Source of the DNA: Pseudomonas baetica | GTDB taxonomy: Bacteria > Pseudomonadota > Gammaproteobacteria > Pseudomonadales > Pseudomonadaceae | NCBI RefSeq assembly: GCF_002813455.1 | Contig: NZ_PHHE01000001.1 | Location: 2,604,001-2,668,000 of the forward strand | DNA length: 64,000 nucleotides | Direction: 5' to 3' | Part shown: piece after piece, positions 1 through 9,177 of the stretch | Numbering within the stretch: position 1 is the stretch's first letter | How the letters are laid out: every line of letters starts with the position of its first letter | The notes under the pieces: generated by a model | The model's input: only the letters and a program-made list of their open reading frames with translations | Database searches by the model: none | Told to the model about the DNA's origin: nothing | Program-made: the position numbers and the translations under genes

Positions 1-668
1 AGTACCACGCTGCGTGCGGCCATGCGTTGTTGTTCTTGCTTGAGGCGTTCGTCGTCACTGCGGGCGGGGCTGCCTGGCTGGCCGTCGTTGGTCAAACCGA
101 TCTGGTTGCCGACCACAAGTACCCGTACTGCCGGCACCACCAATTGCGCCGAGGCCTGTGGGGTGTTTTCGTCCTTGCGCAGAAACAGCAGCACGTCGAC
201 GTAATCGCCGGGCGCCAGTTGCCCGCCGGCATTGATCACTTCATCCACCGCCACCGCCAGCGCCCGTTCACCGGGACGGATCATGCGCGCCAGTGCGCTG
301 CCGGATTCAAAGCTCTCCTCACTCAACCAGCTGCCGGCACTCAAGGGCCGCCACGGTGTACGGCCGATCACTTGATCGACGTTGCCCAGGCTGCCGGCGG
401 GCGCGGTGCGCAGTTTTTCCACCGCCACATCGGCGGCAGTGATTTTCACGAAAGGTGCGATATCCCGCAGCAGCACTACAACCGGTTGGCGGGTGGGGTC
501 TTCGACAGGGACCGCGGGCGCAGCGGTCGGGGGTACGACCGCAACAGCAACGGGGGCAGCGGCAGGTTCGGCAGCCGGCTGGCGGCTCAACGTCAGCCCC
601 CAATACCCGGCAATGATGGCGCCCACCAGGAACAACCCGGCCAGACCCAAAGTGACGCGACTGTTCAT
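1..668 (-). CDS. rcpC: RcpC/CpaB, Flp pilus assembly protein (3' part outside window)
   Basis: This is the N-terminal part (about 222 residues) of an RcpC/CpaB-family protein; the gene runs off the left edge. The protein opens with MNSRVTLGLAGLFLVGAII, one membrane anchor, then an Ala/Pro/Val-rich linker and a SAF-type beta-clip region containing DIAPFVKITAADV and PGERALAVAVDEV, as expected for CpaB. Members of this family sit at the inner membrane/periplasm and help the RcpA secretin assemble the Flp pilus. The ATG at 668 follows a good GGGAGAG ribosome site. It is divergent from flp, the arrangement known from P. aeruginosa, so rcpA-tadZABCD would be expected to the left. The missing part could not be checked. 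Confidence 0.9.
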   Translation of the reverse strand, partial: MNSRVTLGLAGLFLVGAIIAGYWGLTLSRQPAAEPAAAPVAVAVVPPTAAPAVPVEDPTRQPVVVLLRDIAPFVKITAADVAVEKLRTAPAGSLGNVDQVIGRTPWRPLSAGSWLSEESFESGSALARMIRPGERALAVAVDEVINAGGQLAPGDYVDVLLFLRKDENTPQASAQLVVPAVRVLVVGNQIGLTNDGQPGSPARSDDERLKQEQQRMAARSVV

Positions 669-1004
669 GACGGCTCTCCCTTTCCCGCTGCGTTGTGTCT
701 TGTGCAATGACCCGTGACTTCCATCGAGACAAATTCGCAATCAGGCAGCTATGAACAAGTAACTATTTCGCTATTTGACGGTAGCGCAGGCCGAACAAAA
801 CGCCATTACGAACGCAGAAATATCCAACAAAAGTAGAGGCCTAAAGCGCCAAACGTCGTTTTCTGCCGTTAAACGACGCGCTACTACTAAAGGTTTAATA
901 CGTTCTTACAGTTGTAGGCTCGGGATTTGCCGACAATGCTGATGCTGGCACAGGGAAATCATGTTGCGAACGCGCAACACCTGGTGTGCTCAAGGAGAAT
1001 CCTC
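669..1004. promoter_or_regulatory. Divergent rcpC/flp intergenic region
   Basis: These 336 bases hold no convincing gene. They separate rcpC from flp and must carry both promoters. The stretch is AT-richer than its flanks. The flp ribosome site AAGGAG lies at 991-996, eight bases before the ATG. A strong dyad at 854-878 is listed separately. In P. aeruginosa PprB activates the flp and rcpC promoters, so PprB sites are expected here; none can be proven from sequence alone. Confidence 0.6.
854..878. promoter_or_regulatory. Perfect 8-bp inverted repeat upstream of flp
   Basis: CGTCGTTT at 854-861 is mirrored exactly by AAACGACG at 871-878 across a 9-base gap, with further flanking symmetry (GCG before, CGC after, and outer GTAG/CTAC). 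It lies about 130 bases upstream of the flp start in the divergent promoter region, so it is a candidate operator, perhaps for the response regulator PprB; that link is inference. Confidence 0.45.
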
Positions 1005-1205
1005 ATGTCGTATTCCCAAGTCGCTCGGAAAATCAAATCGCAGATTGCTTTCTTCAAAGGCCTGGCCAAAGACACCGAAGGCGCCTCGGCCATCGAATAT
1101 GCGCTGGTGGTCGGTCTGGTGGCGCTGGTGATTGCTGCGTTCGGTAACGGCATCGGCATACAGGTCACCAGGATCCTGACCGCTATCCAGACCGCCCTCA
1201 CCTGA
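1005..1205 (+). CDS. flp: Flp/Fap-type pilin, major Tad pilus subunit
   Basis: A 66-residue type IVb pilin precursor. After a short basic leader (KGLAKDTEG) comes the Flp signature: cleavage after glycine followed by ASAIEYALVVGLVALVIAAF, with the conserved Glu and Tyr at mature positions 5 and 6 inside the hydrophobic helix. FppA, encoded just downstream, should cleave it before export and polymerisation. The ATG at 1005 has an AAGGAG site at the right distance; an ORF extension to 927 reads unrelated residues and is rejected. It is probably transcribed alone, divergent from rcpC, as in P. aeruginosa. Confidence 0.95.
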   Translation: MSYSQVARKIKSQIAFFKGLAKDTEGASAIEYALVVGLVALVIAAFGNGIGIQVTRILTAIQTALT

Positions 1206-1276
1206 TCGGACCGATTACTTGTCAATGCGGCCATTGGGTTCTACCGTCAGCACTCAGTCCATTGCAGGTGTTGCCC

Positions 1277-1684
1277 ATGAACTCTTCACAGACTCCGCGC
1301 CAGCAGTTGCTCCTCGTCGACGATGAGGAGGACGCACTGCTGGAGCTTGCGGAGTTGCTGGAGGGCGAAGGCTTCACCTGCCATACCGCGACGTCGGTGA
1401 AACTCGCGCTTCATCACCTGACCCGCCATCCCGATATCGCTCTGGTGATCACTGATCTGCGCATGCCGGAAGAAAGCGGCATGTCGCTGATCAAGCGTCT
1501 GCGTGAACACACCTCGCGCCAGCATCTGCCGGTGATCGTCACGTCGGGGCATGCCGATATGGAGGATGTCAGCGATATGCTGCGCCTGCAGGTGCTGGAC
1601 CTGTTTCGTAAGCCGATCTATCACGTGCGCTTGCTGGAAACCCTGGACAACCTGTTTCCCAAGGCCAAGGCCAATCTCGGTTGA
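1277..1684 (+). CDS. Stand-alone response-regulator receiver protein
   Basis: A 135-residue protein that is only a CheY-like receiver domain. LLLVDDEEDA gives the acidic pocket, VITDLRMPEE the phospho-acceptor Asp, VIVTSGHAD the conserved Thr/Ser, and LFRKPIY the Lys. There is no output domain. It lies between flp and pprB inside the Tad locus, so it is likely to take part in pilus signalling, for example as a phosphate sink or relay for the PprA kinase; this is inference. I do not recall it from the P. aeruginosa locus. The ATG at 1277 is preferred over the TTG at 1262. Confidence 0.85.
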   Translation: MNSSQTPRQQLLLVDDEEDALLELAELLEGEGFTCHTATSVKLALHHLTRHPDIALVITDLRMPEESGMSLIKRLREHTSRQHLPVIVTSGHADMEDVSDMLRLQVLDLFRKPIYHVRLLETLDNLFPKAKANLG

Positions 1685-1722
1685 GGTGTTTGAGCCCGCT
1701 AAATGAGCGGGGTCAACAGCGG

Positions 1723-2514
1723 TCAATGCGCGGTCACCCGTTGACGCAAACCCGAATTGCTCGGCGATAACGCCAGGGCCAATTGCGTGCGGTTGTGCAT
1801 GTGCGTCAAGCGCAAGACTTGCGAGACATACAGTTTGACCGTGTTCTCGGTGATCCCCAGTTCACAGGCAATCTGATAGTTGGTCTGGCCCTTGCCCACG
1901 AGCCGGGCAACGTCCAGTTGACGCGGCGACAACTGATTGAAAATCGCCGGTATTTCCTCCCCCCCTACGGCATCACCTGACGCCTCATCACTCACAGGTG
2001 CAGGACCACGGCGGACTTTGTCGAGGTCCTGATAAAGGTCGTCGATCGACTCGGAGAGGTATTGCAGCTTCTGATTCAGATGGCCCAGATGCAGGGTTTT
2101 CTGTCGTTCCTGCAAGGCCGCTTCCTGGCGCTGCAAACCTTCGAGCAGTTCGTCCAGATCAATCGGCTTTTGATAGTAGTCGGCAATCCCTGCACGCAAG
2201 GCCTTGATCACGTCCTGCTTGTCGGCGCGACCGGTGAGCATGATGGCTTCGAACGCTCGATGCTTGCCCGCCAACCGCTGCAGTTCCTGCACCAGTTCAA
2301 TGCCGTCCATGTCCGGCATGTGCAGGTCGCAGAGCACCAGGCCGATGGCCGGGTCTTCGATGAATTGCTCGATCGCCTGCTTGCTCGATTCGCAAGGCAC
2401 GCAACGGTAGCCGCTGCTTTCGATGAATTCGCAGAGTTCCTCGACAATCAGCGGCTGATCGTCGACCACCAGAACCTTCACTGCTGACGTAAGCTTGTTC
2501 ACTTGCCACTCCAT
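1723..2514 (-). CDS. pprB: PprB, receiver-LuxR response regulator of Flp pilus genes
   Basis: A 263-residue regulator with an N-terminal receiver domain (VLVVDDQPLI, LCDLHMPDMDG with the phosphorylatable Asp, YYQKPID), a helical linker around residues 125-180, and a C-terminal LuxR/NarL helix-turn-helix (LSPRQLDVARLVGKGQ, then ITENTVKLYVSQVL). In P. aeruginosa PprB is activated by the PprA kinase and turns on the Tad/Flp pilus, CupE fimbriae and the BapA adhesin. Its neighbours here are flp, fppA, tadE/F and pprA, which supports the assignment. It lies downstream of fppA on the same strand across a 112-base gap rich in palindromes. The ribosome site before the ATG is weak. Confidence 0.93.
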   Translation of the reverse strand: MEWQVNKLTSAVKVLVVDDQPLIVEELCEFIESSGYRCVPCESSKQAIEQFIEDPAIGLVLCDLHMPDMDGIELVQELQRLAGKHRAFEAIMLTGRADKQDVIKALRAGIADYYQKPIDLDELLEGLQRQEAALQERQKTLHLGHLNQKLQYLSESIDDLYQDLDKVRRGPAPVSDEASGDAVGGEEIPAIFNQLSPRQLDVARLVGKGQTNYQIACELGITENTVKLYVSQVLRLTHMHNRTQLALALSPSNSGLRQRVTAH

Positions 2515-2538
2515 GCCCAGGCCAAAGGCTGACCGTTC

Positions 2539-2607
2539 CTGTACTTACAGCGCGAAGCTGTACAGCGTTGAATTGAAAGTAGACCTACTTTCCGACTATG
2601 TACATAG
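2539..2607. promoter_or_regulatory. Cluster of palindromes upstream of pprB
   Basis: Several perfect dyads are packed between fppA and pprB: TACAGC/GCTGTA around a GCGAA loop (2546-2562), CTGTAC/GTACAG (2539-2544 with 2560-2565), AAAGTAG-AC-CTACTTT (2576-2591) and CTATGTACATAG (2596-2607). The first could form an RNA hairpin with a tight loop in the pprB leader; the others look like protein operators. Which protein binds is unknown; PprB itself (autoregulation) is a guess. Confidence 0.45.
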
Positions 2608-2626
2608 AACTAGTGGCGTGGGGCGA

Positions 2627-3097
2627 CTAGTGGATCCAACACAAAGTGAGGATTGTGCCAATCAGCACGAACGGCGCAAATGGCAGCTTTTTTGACTTGT
2701 CGGGCTGGAGATATCGAAGACGTTCTCTAAGCCCTTGACGCATATGCAGCCAGAGTTTTGGCGCCAGCAGGAGCCAGAGTGCGCTGGAGAGTGCGGCGCC
2801 GATAAACGCACCGAGCACAACAGTGCCGTTCGTCGCAAGGGCCAAAGCTGTCATTAATTTCACATCGCCTGCGCCGAATCGTTTCAAGATATAACCGGGA
2901 AGGCAGAGCGCCAGCGCCAGCAGCACCGCCCAGCCGGCCTGTGCGGCTTCGGCGCCGAGCCAGGTGTTACCGGTGACCAGCAAATACACCGCTGCCAACC
3001 CACCGGCACCCAAGGTCAGGCCATTGCCAATGTGCCGCTGCCGGGCGTCCTGCGCCGCGCATAGCGTCAGCCAGATCAGTAGAACAACGCTGTGCAT
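2627..3097 (-). CDS. fppA: FppA, Flp prepilin peptidase (A24 family)
   Basis: A 156-residue polytopic membrane protein. It has the two aspartates of the type IV prepilin peptidase family: one in the first cytoplasmic loop (CAAQDARQRHIGN) and one in the GxGD motif (KRFGAGDVKLMTALAL). It lacks the N-terminal methyltransferase region of PilD, as usual for TadV/CpaA/FppA enzymes devoted to Flp pilins. It should process Flp and the TadE/F-like pseudopilin encoded next to it. It is divergent from tadE/F and upstream of pprB on the same strand. Confidence 0.92.
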   Translation of the reverse strand: MHSVVLLIWLTLCAAQDARQRHIGNGLTLGAGGLAAVYLLVTGNTWLGAEAAQAGWAVLLALALCLPGYILKRFGAGDVKLMTALALATNGTVVLGAFIGAALSSALWLLLAPKLWLHMRQGLRERLRYLQPDKSKKLPFAPFVLIGTILTLCWIH

Positions 3098-3172
3098 ACG
3101 GTAAAAAACATCCGTTTTGGCCGATTGATTCTATGCTGATATTACGTAGTGATTGTCAGGGTAGACGCGCTC

Positions 3173-3613
3173 ATGAAATCCGGCCTCCCCCGCAAGCAAA
3201 AAGGCGCTGTCGCCATCGAATTCGCCTTGGTGTTCATTGTGTTTTTCGCCGTGTTTTACGGCTTGGTCAGCTATAGCCTGCCGTTGTTGCTGATGCAGTC
3301 GTTCAATCAGTCCACCGCCGAGGCCGTACGCCGCAGCGTGGCGCTGGACCCGGCCTCCGCCAATTATTCAACCGCCCTCACCGCCACTGCCCGAACCGAG
3401 CTGACCCGGCAATTGGCCTGGCTGCCCGGCGCGTTGAATTTCGATGCGGCCACCGACAGCACCGTCACCTACGTCGGCGGCGTGCTGACGGTGACCATCA
3501 ATTACCCCACCTCCAAGCTAAACCAGGCGTTGCCGTTTCTGGTGTTGCCGGGAATCGGTTCGGTACCGCGCCTGCCAGCAACACTGCGCGCCTCGTCGAG
3601 CCTGCAATTTTGA
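3173..3613 (+). CDS. TadE/TadF-like pseudopilin
   Basis: A 146-residue TadE-family protein. The basic leader RKQKG precedes AVAIEFALVFIVFFAVFY, the glycine/Glu-Phe processing site and hydrophobic helix of Tad pseudopilins; the remainder is a small extracytoplasmic domain. TadE/F proteins are minor components needed for Flp pilus assembly and are cleaved by the prepilin peptidase. It matches in place the gene between fppA and pprA in P. aeruginosa (often called tadF). The start at ATG 3173 was chosen because it leaves a normal short leader; a GTG at 3149 would add eight residues. Its stop overlaps the pprA start, so the two are probably co-translated. Confidence 0.85.
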   Translation: MKSGLPRKQKGAVAIEFALVFIVFFAVFYGLVSYSLPLLLMQSFNQSTAEAVRRSVALDPASANYSTALTATARTELTRQLAWLPGALNFDAATDSTVTYVGGVLTVTINYPTSKLNQALPFLVLPGIGSVPRLPATLRASSSLQF

Positions 3614-6345
3614 GTTCCGGTGACAAGCTGTTCGACCGCCTGCTCAAACGACACCCCGAGACGGTCCAGCCGCTGGACAGTCCTGTGGTGCCCAGCGTCG
3701 GGCTGCAGCTGTATCTGGATGGCGATGGCCACGTCAATCATTTGAGCGGGCCGTTGCGTCATGTGCTGGCGCAGCAGAGGCCCAGCCCTCATCCCGCGCT
3801 TCTGTTTGAGTATCTGTTCCCCCACAGCGGCCTCACGATCGAGGGCCGTCCCGCCGACTGGCAAGGCCAATTGCTCGACCTGGATTTTTACAGCCTCGCC
3901 GGCCCGCCGCTGCACCTGCGTGGCTGGGTACAGGCCCAAGGTGACGGCTGGTTGCTGCAGTTGCTGGACATCGGTGATTTGCTCAGTGATCGGCGCCAGG
4001 CGCGCAGCCGCGAGCAATGCCAGTGGCTGGCCACGCAGATTCGCGATCAATTGCGTCTGGTCAGCCTTGCGCGTCTGCCCGAGGTGCTGGGCGAGCAGTT
4101 GCAGCGTTTGAGCCAGCATTTGCATGTTCCGTGTCTGGCGATTGCGTTACTTGATGAGCAAGGTCAGGGTTGGCAAATTCATCAGCATTACGCGGCGCTG
4201 AATGCGCCGAAGCTGTGGCGCGATCAGCAGCCGCTGGGCACCAGCCTCGACAGCCTCAACGGTGCACTGCCGCAACGTTTGCTGGCGAGCGAACAACCGC
4301 GCCTGAGCGCGCTGTTCGGCCCCTATGAAGGCTTCGCCGTGCCCTACTGCGATGCCCAGGGCGTGGCGGCGTGGCTGCTATGCGCCGGCTATAACGCAGC
4401 ACAACAGGCGCCGGACTTGAGCGATCACGACTGGCTGTTGATCGCCGCTGCAGTGGCCGCGCCCTTGCTGGAGCGCCTGCGCGAGCATCGCCATCATCAG
4501 CAACTGGAACGCCTGGAGAGTCTGCAAGCGCTGCTCGGTACCGGTTGGTGGGAAGTCAGCAGCGACAGTGCCGACATGCAACTGGCCCCGTCGCTGGCTC
4601 AGAGTCTCGGCTTGCAGACCGAGCGGATTGCGATTGCGCACTGGTTCAGCCACGTGCACCCCGCCGACCGCGATGAACTGCGCAGTGGCCTGCAAGCCTT
4701 GCAGGATGACGGCACGCCACTGGCATTGTGCGTGCGCCTGCAACGCAGCGATCAATCGCTGCCCCTTTGGTACCGCCTGCAAGGCCGGTCACTGGGCATC
4801 GGCGCCCAACGCCGGCTGGTGGGGTTCATGCTCGACATCAGCGACATCAAAAATCAGCAGCAACAAGCCGCCGCCGCCCACGCCCGACTGGACAATCTGA
4901 TTGCCAGTTCCCCCGCGGTGATCTACGTGCAGCGCTACGTCGAAGGGGCGTTGCAACCGACATTTTTCAGCGCCAGCCTGCAAGCCTTGCTCGGCTGGAG
5001 TCTCGCCGACTGCGACGATGGTCGACTGGTCGAGCACATCCATCCCGAAGACCGCCCACGCTACTTCGAACGCACGCGGCAGCTATTACGCGAAGGCTTA
5101 GTGAGCACGCGGTATCGGGTGCTTGATCGCCAGGGCAATACCCACTGGCTGCTCGATGAAGCCAAGTTGCTGCGCGACGACCTCGGTCTGCCAGTGGAAG
5201 CCGTGGGGCTGTGGCTGGACGTCACCGAAGCGACCCTGGCCGCCGAGCAGGTCAAGGCCAGCGAGGAGCGTTACCGGATCCTGGTGGAAGACTCGCCAGC
5301 GATGATTTGCCGCTACCGCCCCGACCTGACGCTGATCTTCGGCAACCGGCCACTGGCGACTTATCTGGAATGCGCGCCGGAACAATTGCCCGGGGTGAAT
5401 CTGGGCAGCTGGATGTCCGGCGAACAGCGCCAGGCGTTCGTTGAGCGCCTGGCGCAACTGACCCCGGAGTTGCCGGTGAGCACCGCCGAAATCAATTTGC
5501 GCCTGCCCGGTCGCGAACATGCGTGGTGGGTCTGGTCGGATCGCGGGGTGTTTGATGAGCATGGGCAACTGGTCGAGGTACAAGCGGTGGGCCGTGACAA
5601 CACCGAGGTACGGCGCTCCCAACAGCAACTGACGCAAAGCGCGAAAATGGCCACCCTCGGCGAAATGGCCACGGGCCTCGCCCACGAGATCAATCAGCCG
5701 CTGAACGTGATGCGCATGGCCATCGTCAATGTGCTCAAACGCCTGGGCAATGGCGATGTGCAGATCGACTACCTGACCGACAAGCTCAATCGCATCGACG
5801 CACAAGTACAACGGGCGGCGCGGGTGGTCGATCACATGCGCGTGTTCGGGCGGCGCTCGGAAATCGAACAGCATCCATTCAACCCCCTTGATGCAATCGA
5901 AGGCACGCTGTCGCTGCTGTCTGAAGGCCTGCGCGGCAAAGGCGTCGAGTTACGCATCAAAGAGGCAGGCTTTACGGTTCAGGTGCGCGGTTACGTCGAT
6001 CAGCTTGAGCAAGTGCTGATCAATCTGATGGTCAACGCCCGCGATGCCTTGCTCGGCAAGCGCGAGGCCGATCGCGATTTCCAGCCGTGGATCGCCGTGT
6101 ACGCCGAGTGCGACGAGCATGTGGTACGACTGTGGGTCGAGGACAACGGCGGCGGCATTGATCCGCGCCTGCTGGAGCGTATTTTCGAACCGTTCTTCAC
6201 CACCAAACCGGTCGGCGTCGGTACCGGTCTGGGCCTGTCGGTGAGCTACGGCATCATCGACAACATGGGCGGACGCCTGAGCGTGCGCAATGGCGACGAG
6301 GGCGCGCGGTTCTGCATCGAGCTACCGATTGCGCTGAACGACTAG
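3610..6345 (+). CDS. pprA: PprA, multi-PAS sensor histidine kinase
   Basis: A 911-residue cytoplasmic-looking kinase with no clear membrane segment. Successive PAS/GAF-like regions cover roughly residues 20-670 (for instance [12 protein letters not shown] and [13 protein letters not shown] begin two PAS repeats). Next is the H-box [20 protein letters not shown] with His692, then an HATPase domain with [11 protein letters not shown] and [10 protein letters not shown]. There is no receiver domain. The start is a TTG at 3610 that overlaps the upstream TGA. In P. aeruginosa PprA phosphorylates PprB; the adjacent pprB supports the same pairing. Its stop and that of tadG, read from the opposite strand, share the four bases CTAG. 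Confidence 0.9.
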   Translation: MSSGDKLFDRLLKRHPETVQPLDSPVVPSVGLQLYLDGDGHVNHLSGPLRHVLAQQRPSPHPALLFEYLFPHSGLTIEGRPADWQGQLLDLDFYSLAGPPLHLRGWVQAQGDGWLLQLLDIGDLLSDRRQARSREQCQWLATQIRDQLRLVSLARLPEVLGEQLQRLSQHLHVPCLAIALLDEQGQGWQIHQHYAALNAPKLWRDQQPLGTSLDSLNGALPQRLLASEQPRLSALFGPYEGFAVPYCDAQGVAAWLLCAGYNAAQQAPDLSDHDWLLIAAAVAAPLLERLREHRHHQQLERLESLQALLGTGWWEVSSDSADMQLAPSLAQSLGLQTERIAIAHWFSHVHPADRDELRSGLQALQDDGTPLALCVRLQRSDQSLPLWYRLQGRSLGIGAQRRLVGFMLDISDIKNQQQQAAAAHARLDNLIASSPAVIYVQRYVEGALQPTFFSASLQALLGWSLADCDDGRLVEHIHPEDRPRYFERTRQLLREGLVSTRYRVLDRQGNTHWLLDEAKLLRDDLGLPVEAVGLWLDVTEATLAAEQVKASEERYRILVEDSPAMICRYRPDLTLIFGNRPLATYLECAPEQLPGVNLGSWMSGEQRQAFVERLAQLTPELPVSTAEINLRLPGREHAWWVWSDRGVFDEHGQLVEVQAVGRDNTEVRRSQQQLTQSAKMATLGEMATGLAHEINQPLNVMRMAIVNVLKRLGNGDVQIDYLTDKLNRIDAQVQRAARVVDHMRVFGRRSEIEQHPFNPLDAIEGTLSLLSEGLRGKGVELRIKEAGFTVQVRGYVDQLEQVLINLMVNARDALLGKREADRDFQPWIAVYAECDEHVVRLWVEDNGGGIDPRLLERIFEPFFTTKPVGVGTGLGLSVSYGIIDNMGGRLSVRNGDEGARFCIELPIALND

Positions 6346-8330
6346 ATCACCAGCGACGGTTGGCCGGGCGGTCGACAACTGAGGTTGGCACCGACTTCGA
6401 CCTTGTTCAGGGTGATGCCGAGGTTGGCGAGCAACCCGTCAAGAATCGGGTCGAGCACCGGGCTGAGCAAGTTACCGATGACCACACCCAGGGTGTTGTT
6501 GACGCCGGCCAGCACGTCGGCCGTGGTGGTGAGCAAGCCACCCAGCAGGCTTGAACCGGTAGGTTTGTAGGCCTGCACCTGAACCCCGCTCAAGGTGCCT
6601 TTGAGGCTATTGACCACCCCTTGCGTGCCGAAGCTGTAGGGCTGCGGCGTTTGCTTGATTTCCGGCGGCTGATTGTAGGTATGGATGCTCTGCATGCTGG
6701 CCACCGAGGTATCAACCCTCACACCGAGGCCACCGCCGTAGAACGGTTTGCGCGAGTTGGGATCGCAGGTTGGCTGGCCCAGGCCCAGCAGTGGAATGGT
6801 GCAGGTGATAACGCCGACATCAATCAACGCCAGCGGCTGCACGGTGACATCCGCCACGGATGAAAAAGCGTTGGCGGGGTCGATCTTGCCGACCTTGAGT
6901 TTGACCACCGATGAGTTGGTCTGGGTGGTCAGGGTCTTGGTCGCGTCGCTGGTGCAGGTGTAATCGGTGACATGGCTGTCGGCAGCGGCGGCCTCCAGCA
7001 GGATGTCGATGGTTGATGTGGGCAGAATCTTCAGGTCGGTGCGCTGGCAGGTGCCACCCAATGCGCAGAACACCGAGTTCAATGCACCAGCAATGTTCAG
7101 GTGCAGCACATTGTTCAAGGTATCCGTCAATCCGCCCACCAGCGGTGTACTGACAATGGCACTGGCAAGGCCGGCCACGCCGGACAGCACCGGCAGATTC
7201 AGCGAGATCAACGTGCGCACCTGCGCGGTTTTCACATAAATGCGGTTGGCACCCATGGGGTCGGCCTTGGCTAGCGCCGGGTTGCCCACCGCTGATAATT
7301 GCGGCGGCTGGATGACTTTGGTTTTGACGGAGCCGTTGACCAGCCCCGGAATGCTCAGCGGCACGGTCGCTACCAGTGCGTTCTGACTGTTGGCCACTTG
7401 CACGACGGCTTCGAGCAGCTGGAACACTTGCAGATTGGCATCGAGCGCCGCGGACGTGGCACCGGTCTGCAACTGCAGCAGTTGCCCGAGCGCCACCGAA
7501 GTGCTGCCGACCGCCCCCTTCAGTCCGAGCAGGCCGCTGACCGCCACGCTGGTGGTGGTGCCGCCCTTCGTCAGCACGGTGATGGCGGTATCGATCAGTT
7601 GGGTGATTTGAATATTCTTGCTCAGCAATTGGGTGTAATTGCCCGCGTCCACATTAACGTCGACCGCCAGTTGATTGAGGTAACTGAGCAGATTCAGCTG
7701 GGTCTCGACCAGCCCCTGCCAGCCAGCGACGCTGAGGTTGAGGCTGCCGCCGAGCATTTGCCCGAACAACGTATTCAGAGCGGCCGACTGGCTGGCATCG
7801 ATGGTCAGCGCCGTGGTACCGATGGTCAATTGGGCCTGCGGCGGCAGGATCGCGGAGGCACCCACCGCCGTGGCCGAGAGTCGCGTGGTCGGGGACACGC
7901 TGCCCGGCGAGAACAATGCGTAGAGCCCGGCAGCCACACTGGTGGGTACGACCCGGGTGGCGACCACGCTAATGGCTTCCTTCTTGGTGGCATCCGCCGC
8001 GAAGGCGCGCAGGCTATTCGCACCGGTTTGCACAGTCCCGCAGGTTACGGTCAGCGTTGTGCCCTGGCCGACGGAAAAACTGTTACGCGCCGCACTGGCG
8101 GTGGCGTACCCGTTTGCACTGGCGCCTGTCAGGCAATCGCCACCGCGCGAGATCGCCTCCAGCGCAGCCACATCGACCACCCGCTGCAAGCTGCGCTGTT
8201 CCATGTACAAACGACCGCTGTCGACCACCAGCACCATGCACACCAAGGCGAGGCCGAGGGTCAGCGCCGCCATCAGACCGATCGCCCCGCGCTGGCGGGC
8301 CGGGCCATTGAATTGCGAACGAGGTGACAT
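6342..8330 (-). CDS. tadG: TadG-like Flp pilus assembly protein
   Basis: A 662-residue protein starting with a TadG/pilus-assembly anchor: QRGAIGLMAALTLGLALVC then the TadE/G-type helix ending VVDVAALEAISRGGD. The long Ser/Thr/Ala-rich remainder is extracytoplasmic, with scattered Cys pairs (GTCQ, TCTSD, ITCTIP, PTCD). TadG is part of the Tad machinery, and in P. aeruginosa it lies next to pprB; here it has moved to the far side of pprA and is convergent with it. The open frame extends to 8564, but that extension translates a REPIN element, so ATG 8330 is the sensible start. Confidence 0.85.
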   Translation of the reverse strand: MSPRSQFNGPARQRGAIGLMAALTLGLALVCMVLVVDSGRLYMEQRSLQRVVDVAALEAISRGGDCLTGASANGYATASAARNSFSVGQGTTLTVTCGTVQTGANSLRAFAADATKKEAISVVATRVVPTSVAAGLYALFSPGSVSPTTRLSATAVGASAILPPQAQLTIGTTALTIDASQSAALNTLFGQMLGGSLNLSVAGWQGLVETQLNLLSYLNQLAVDVNVDAGNYTQLLSKNIQITQLIDTAITVLTKGGTTTSVAVSGLLGLKGAVGSTSVALGQLLQLQTGATSAALDANLQVFQLLEAVVQVANSQNALVATVPLSIPGLVNGSVKTKVIQPPQLSAVGNPALAKADPMGANRIYVKTAQVRTLISLNLPVLSGVAGLASAIVSTPLVGGLTDTLNNVLHLNIAGALNSVFCALGGTCQRTDLKILPTSTIDILLEAAAADSHVTDYTCTSDATKTLTTQTNSSVVKLKVGKIDPANAFSSVADVTVQPLALIDVGVITCTIPLLGLGQPTCDPNSRKPFYGGGLGVRVDTSVASMQSIHTYNQPPEIKQTPQPYSFGTQGVVNSLKGTLSGVQVQAYKPTGSSLLGGLLTTTADVLAGVNNTLGVVIGNLLSPVLDPILDGLLANLGITLNKVEVGANLSCRPPGQPSLVI

Positions 8331-8415
8331 CGCGCACTCCTTTGCCGGCGCACTGCCGAGCGCTGCCTCCGTGGGTGAATTTGAGTGTAGACGGGGATTT
8401 CGAACTGATGACCAT

Positions 8416-8512
8416 CCCTGTGGGAGCGGGCTTGCTCGCGAAGGCGTCGTGTCAGTCACTTTAAATGCTGGATGACACAGCGCTTTCGCGAGCAAGCCCG
8501 CTCCCACAGGGG
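8416..8512. repeat. REPIN 1 (two inverted REP sequences)
   Basis: TGTGGGAGCGGGCTTGCTCG begins the left arm and its inverse ends at about 8512; about 35 bases lie between. This is the 'GGGCTTG' sequence class of Pseudomonas REP palindromes. It sits between tadG and the DUF4136 gene. Confidence 0.9.
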
Positions 8513-8566
8513 ATTTGTGTGGGGCAAAAAAAGGCGAGCTCAGTGGCTCCCGTTTTTTATGCACAA

Positions 8567-9124
8567 TCAGCGCGGTGGATAGTTGGCGAGAATGCGCGCC
8601 ACCGTCTCGCGAATGGCATTGCTGCGATCCGCCGGGTTCGGCGTGCCACTGAGCATCTGCTCATCGCTGCCGCGCCACACCAGTTTGCCGTCCTTGCCGT
8701 CGAGCAGATCGATCTGAATCGTCGCGACCTTGTAAGTGATGTTGCGGGTTTCGTTGTACATCGGCGCGCCCCAATAGCCGTTCCACGGGCCACCCCAACC
8801 GCCGCCGTAGTTGGTGGTCACTTGTTGCTGACGATCCTCGACGATCAGGTAGCTCTGCACACTCAGGTCACCCTTGGCGCCAGCAGCGGCGGGACGCAAT
8901 CCGCGCTGATCGAGTTGATCGGTCACGGCCGCACGGATGCGTTGTTCGGTCAGGTCGCTTTTGATCCGTGGATCATCGGGACGATATTGCAGAGCGGGGT
9001 CTTTCCAGCTCCAGTTGCGATAGGCGGCAAAGTCGCGGCTGGCGTCGAAGTCGTGATTGACACGGTTGGCGGCACAAGCGCTGAGCAGCATGGCCATGGC
9101 CAGTAAAGCGAGACGGCGGAACAT
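8567..9124 (-). CDS. DUF4136 lipoprotein (copy 1)
   Basis: A 185-residue predicted outer-membrane or periplasmic lipoprotein: signal peptide with lipobox LSAC (lipidated Cys at about residue 17), then a DUF4136 domain with the family's FAAYRNWSW start, an [17 protein letters not shown] helix and a C-terminal IQIDLLDGKDGKLVWRG strand pair. A Gly/Trp/Tyr-rich loop (NYGGGWGGPWNGYW) interrupts the middle. Function is unknown for the family. It lies 53 bases downstream of a paralogue on the same strand. Confidence 0.85.
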   Translation of the reverse strand: MFRRLALLAMAMLLSACAANRVNHDFDASRDFAAYRNWSWKDPALQYRPDDPRIKSDLTEQRIRAAVTDQLDQRGLRPAAAGAKGDLSVQSYLIVEDRQQQVTTNYGGGWGGPWNGYWGAPMYNETRNITYKVATIQIDLLDGKDGKLVWRGSDEQMLSGTPNPADRSNAIRETVARILANYPPR

Positions 9125-9177
9125 GGTTTTTCTCCGGTTGAAGACATGAACCTGCTAGAGCTTTCGATTATCTGCGG

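Noticed and set aside
8331..8564. N-terminal extension of the tadG frame
   Set aside because: It translates the REPIN and intergenic DNA; the TadG membrane anchor starts normally at ATG 8330.
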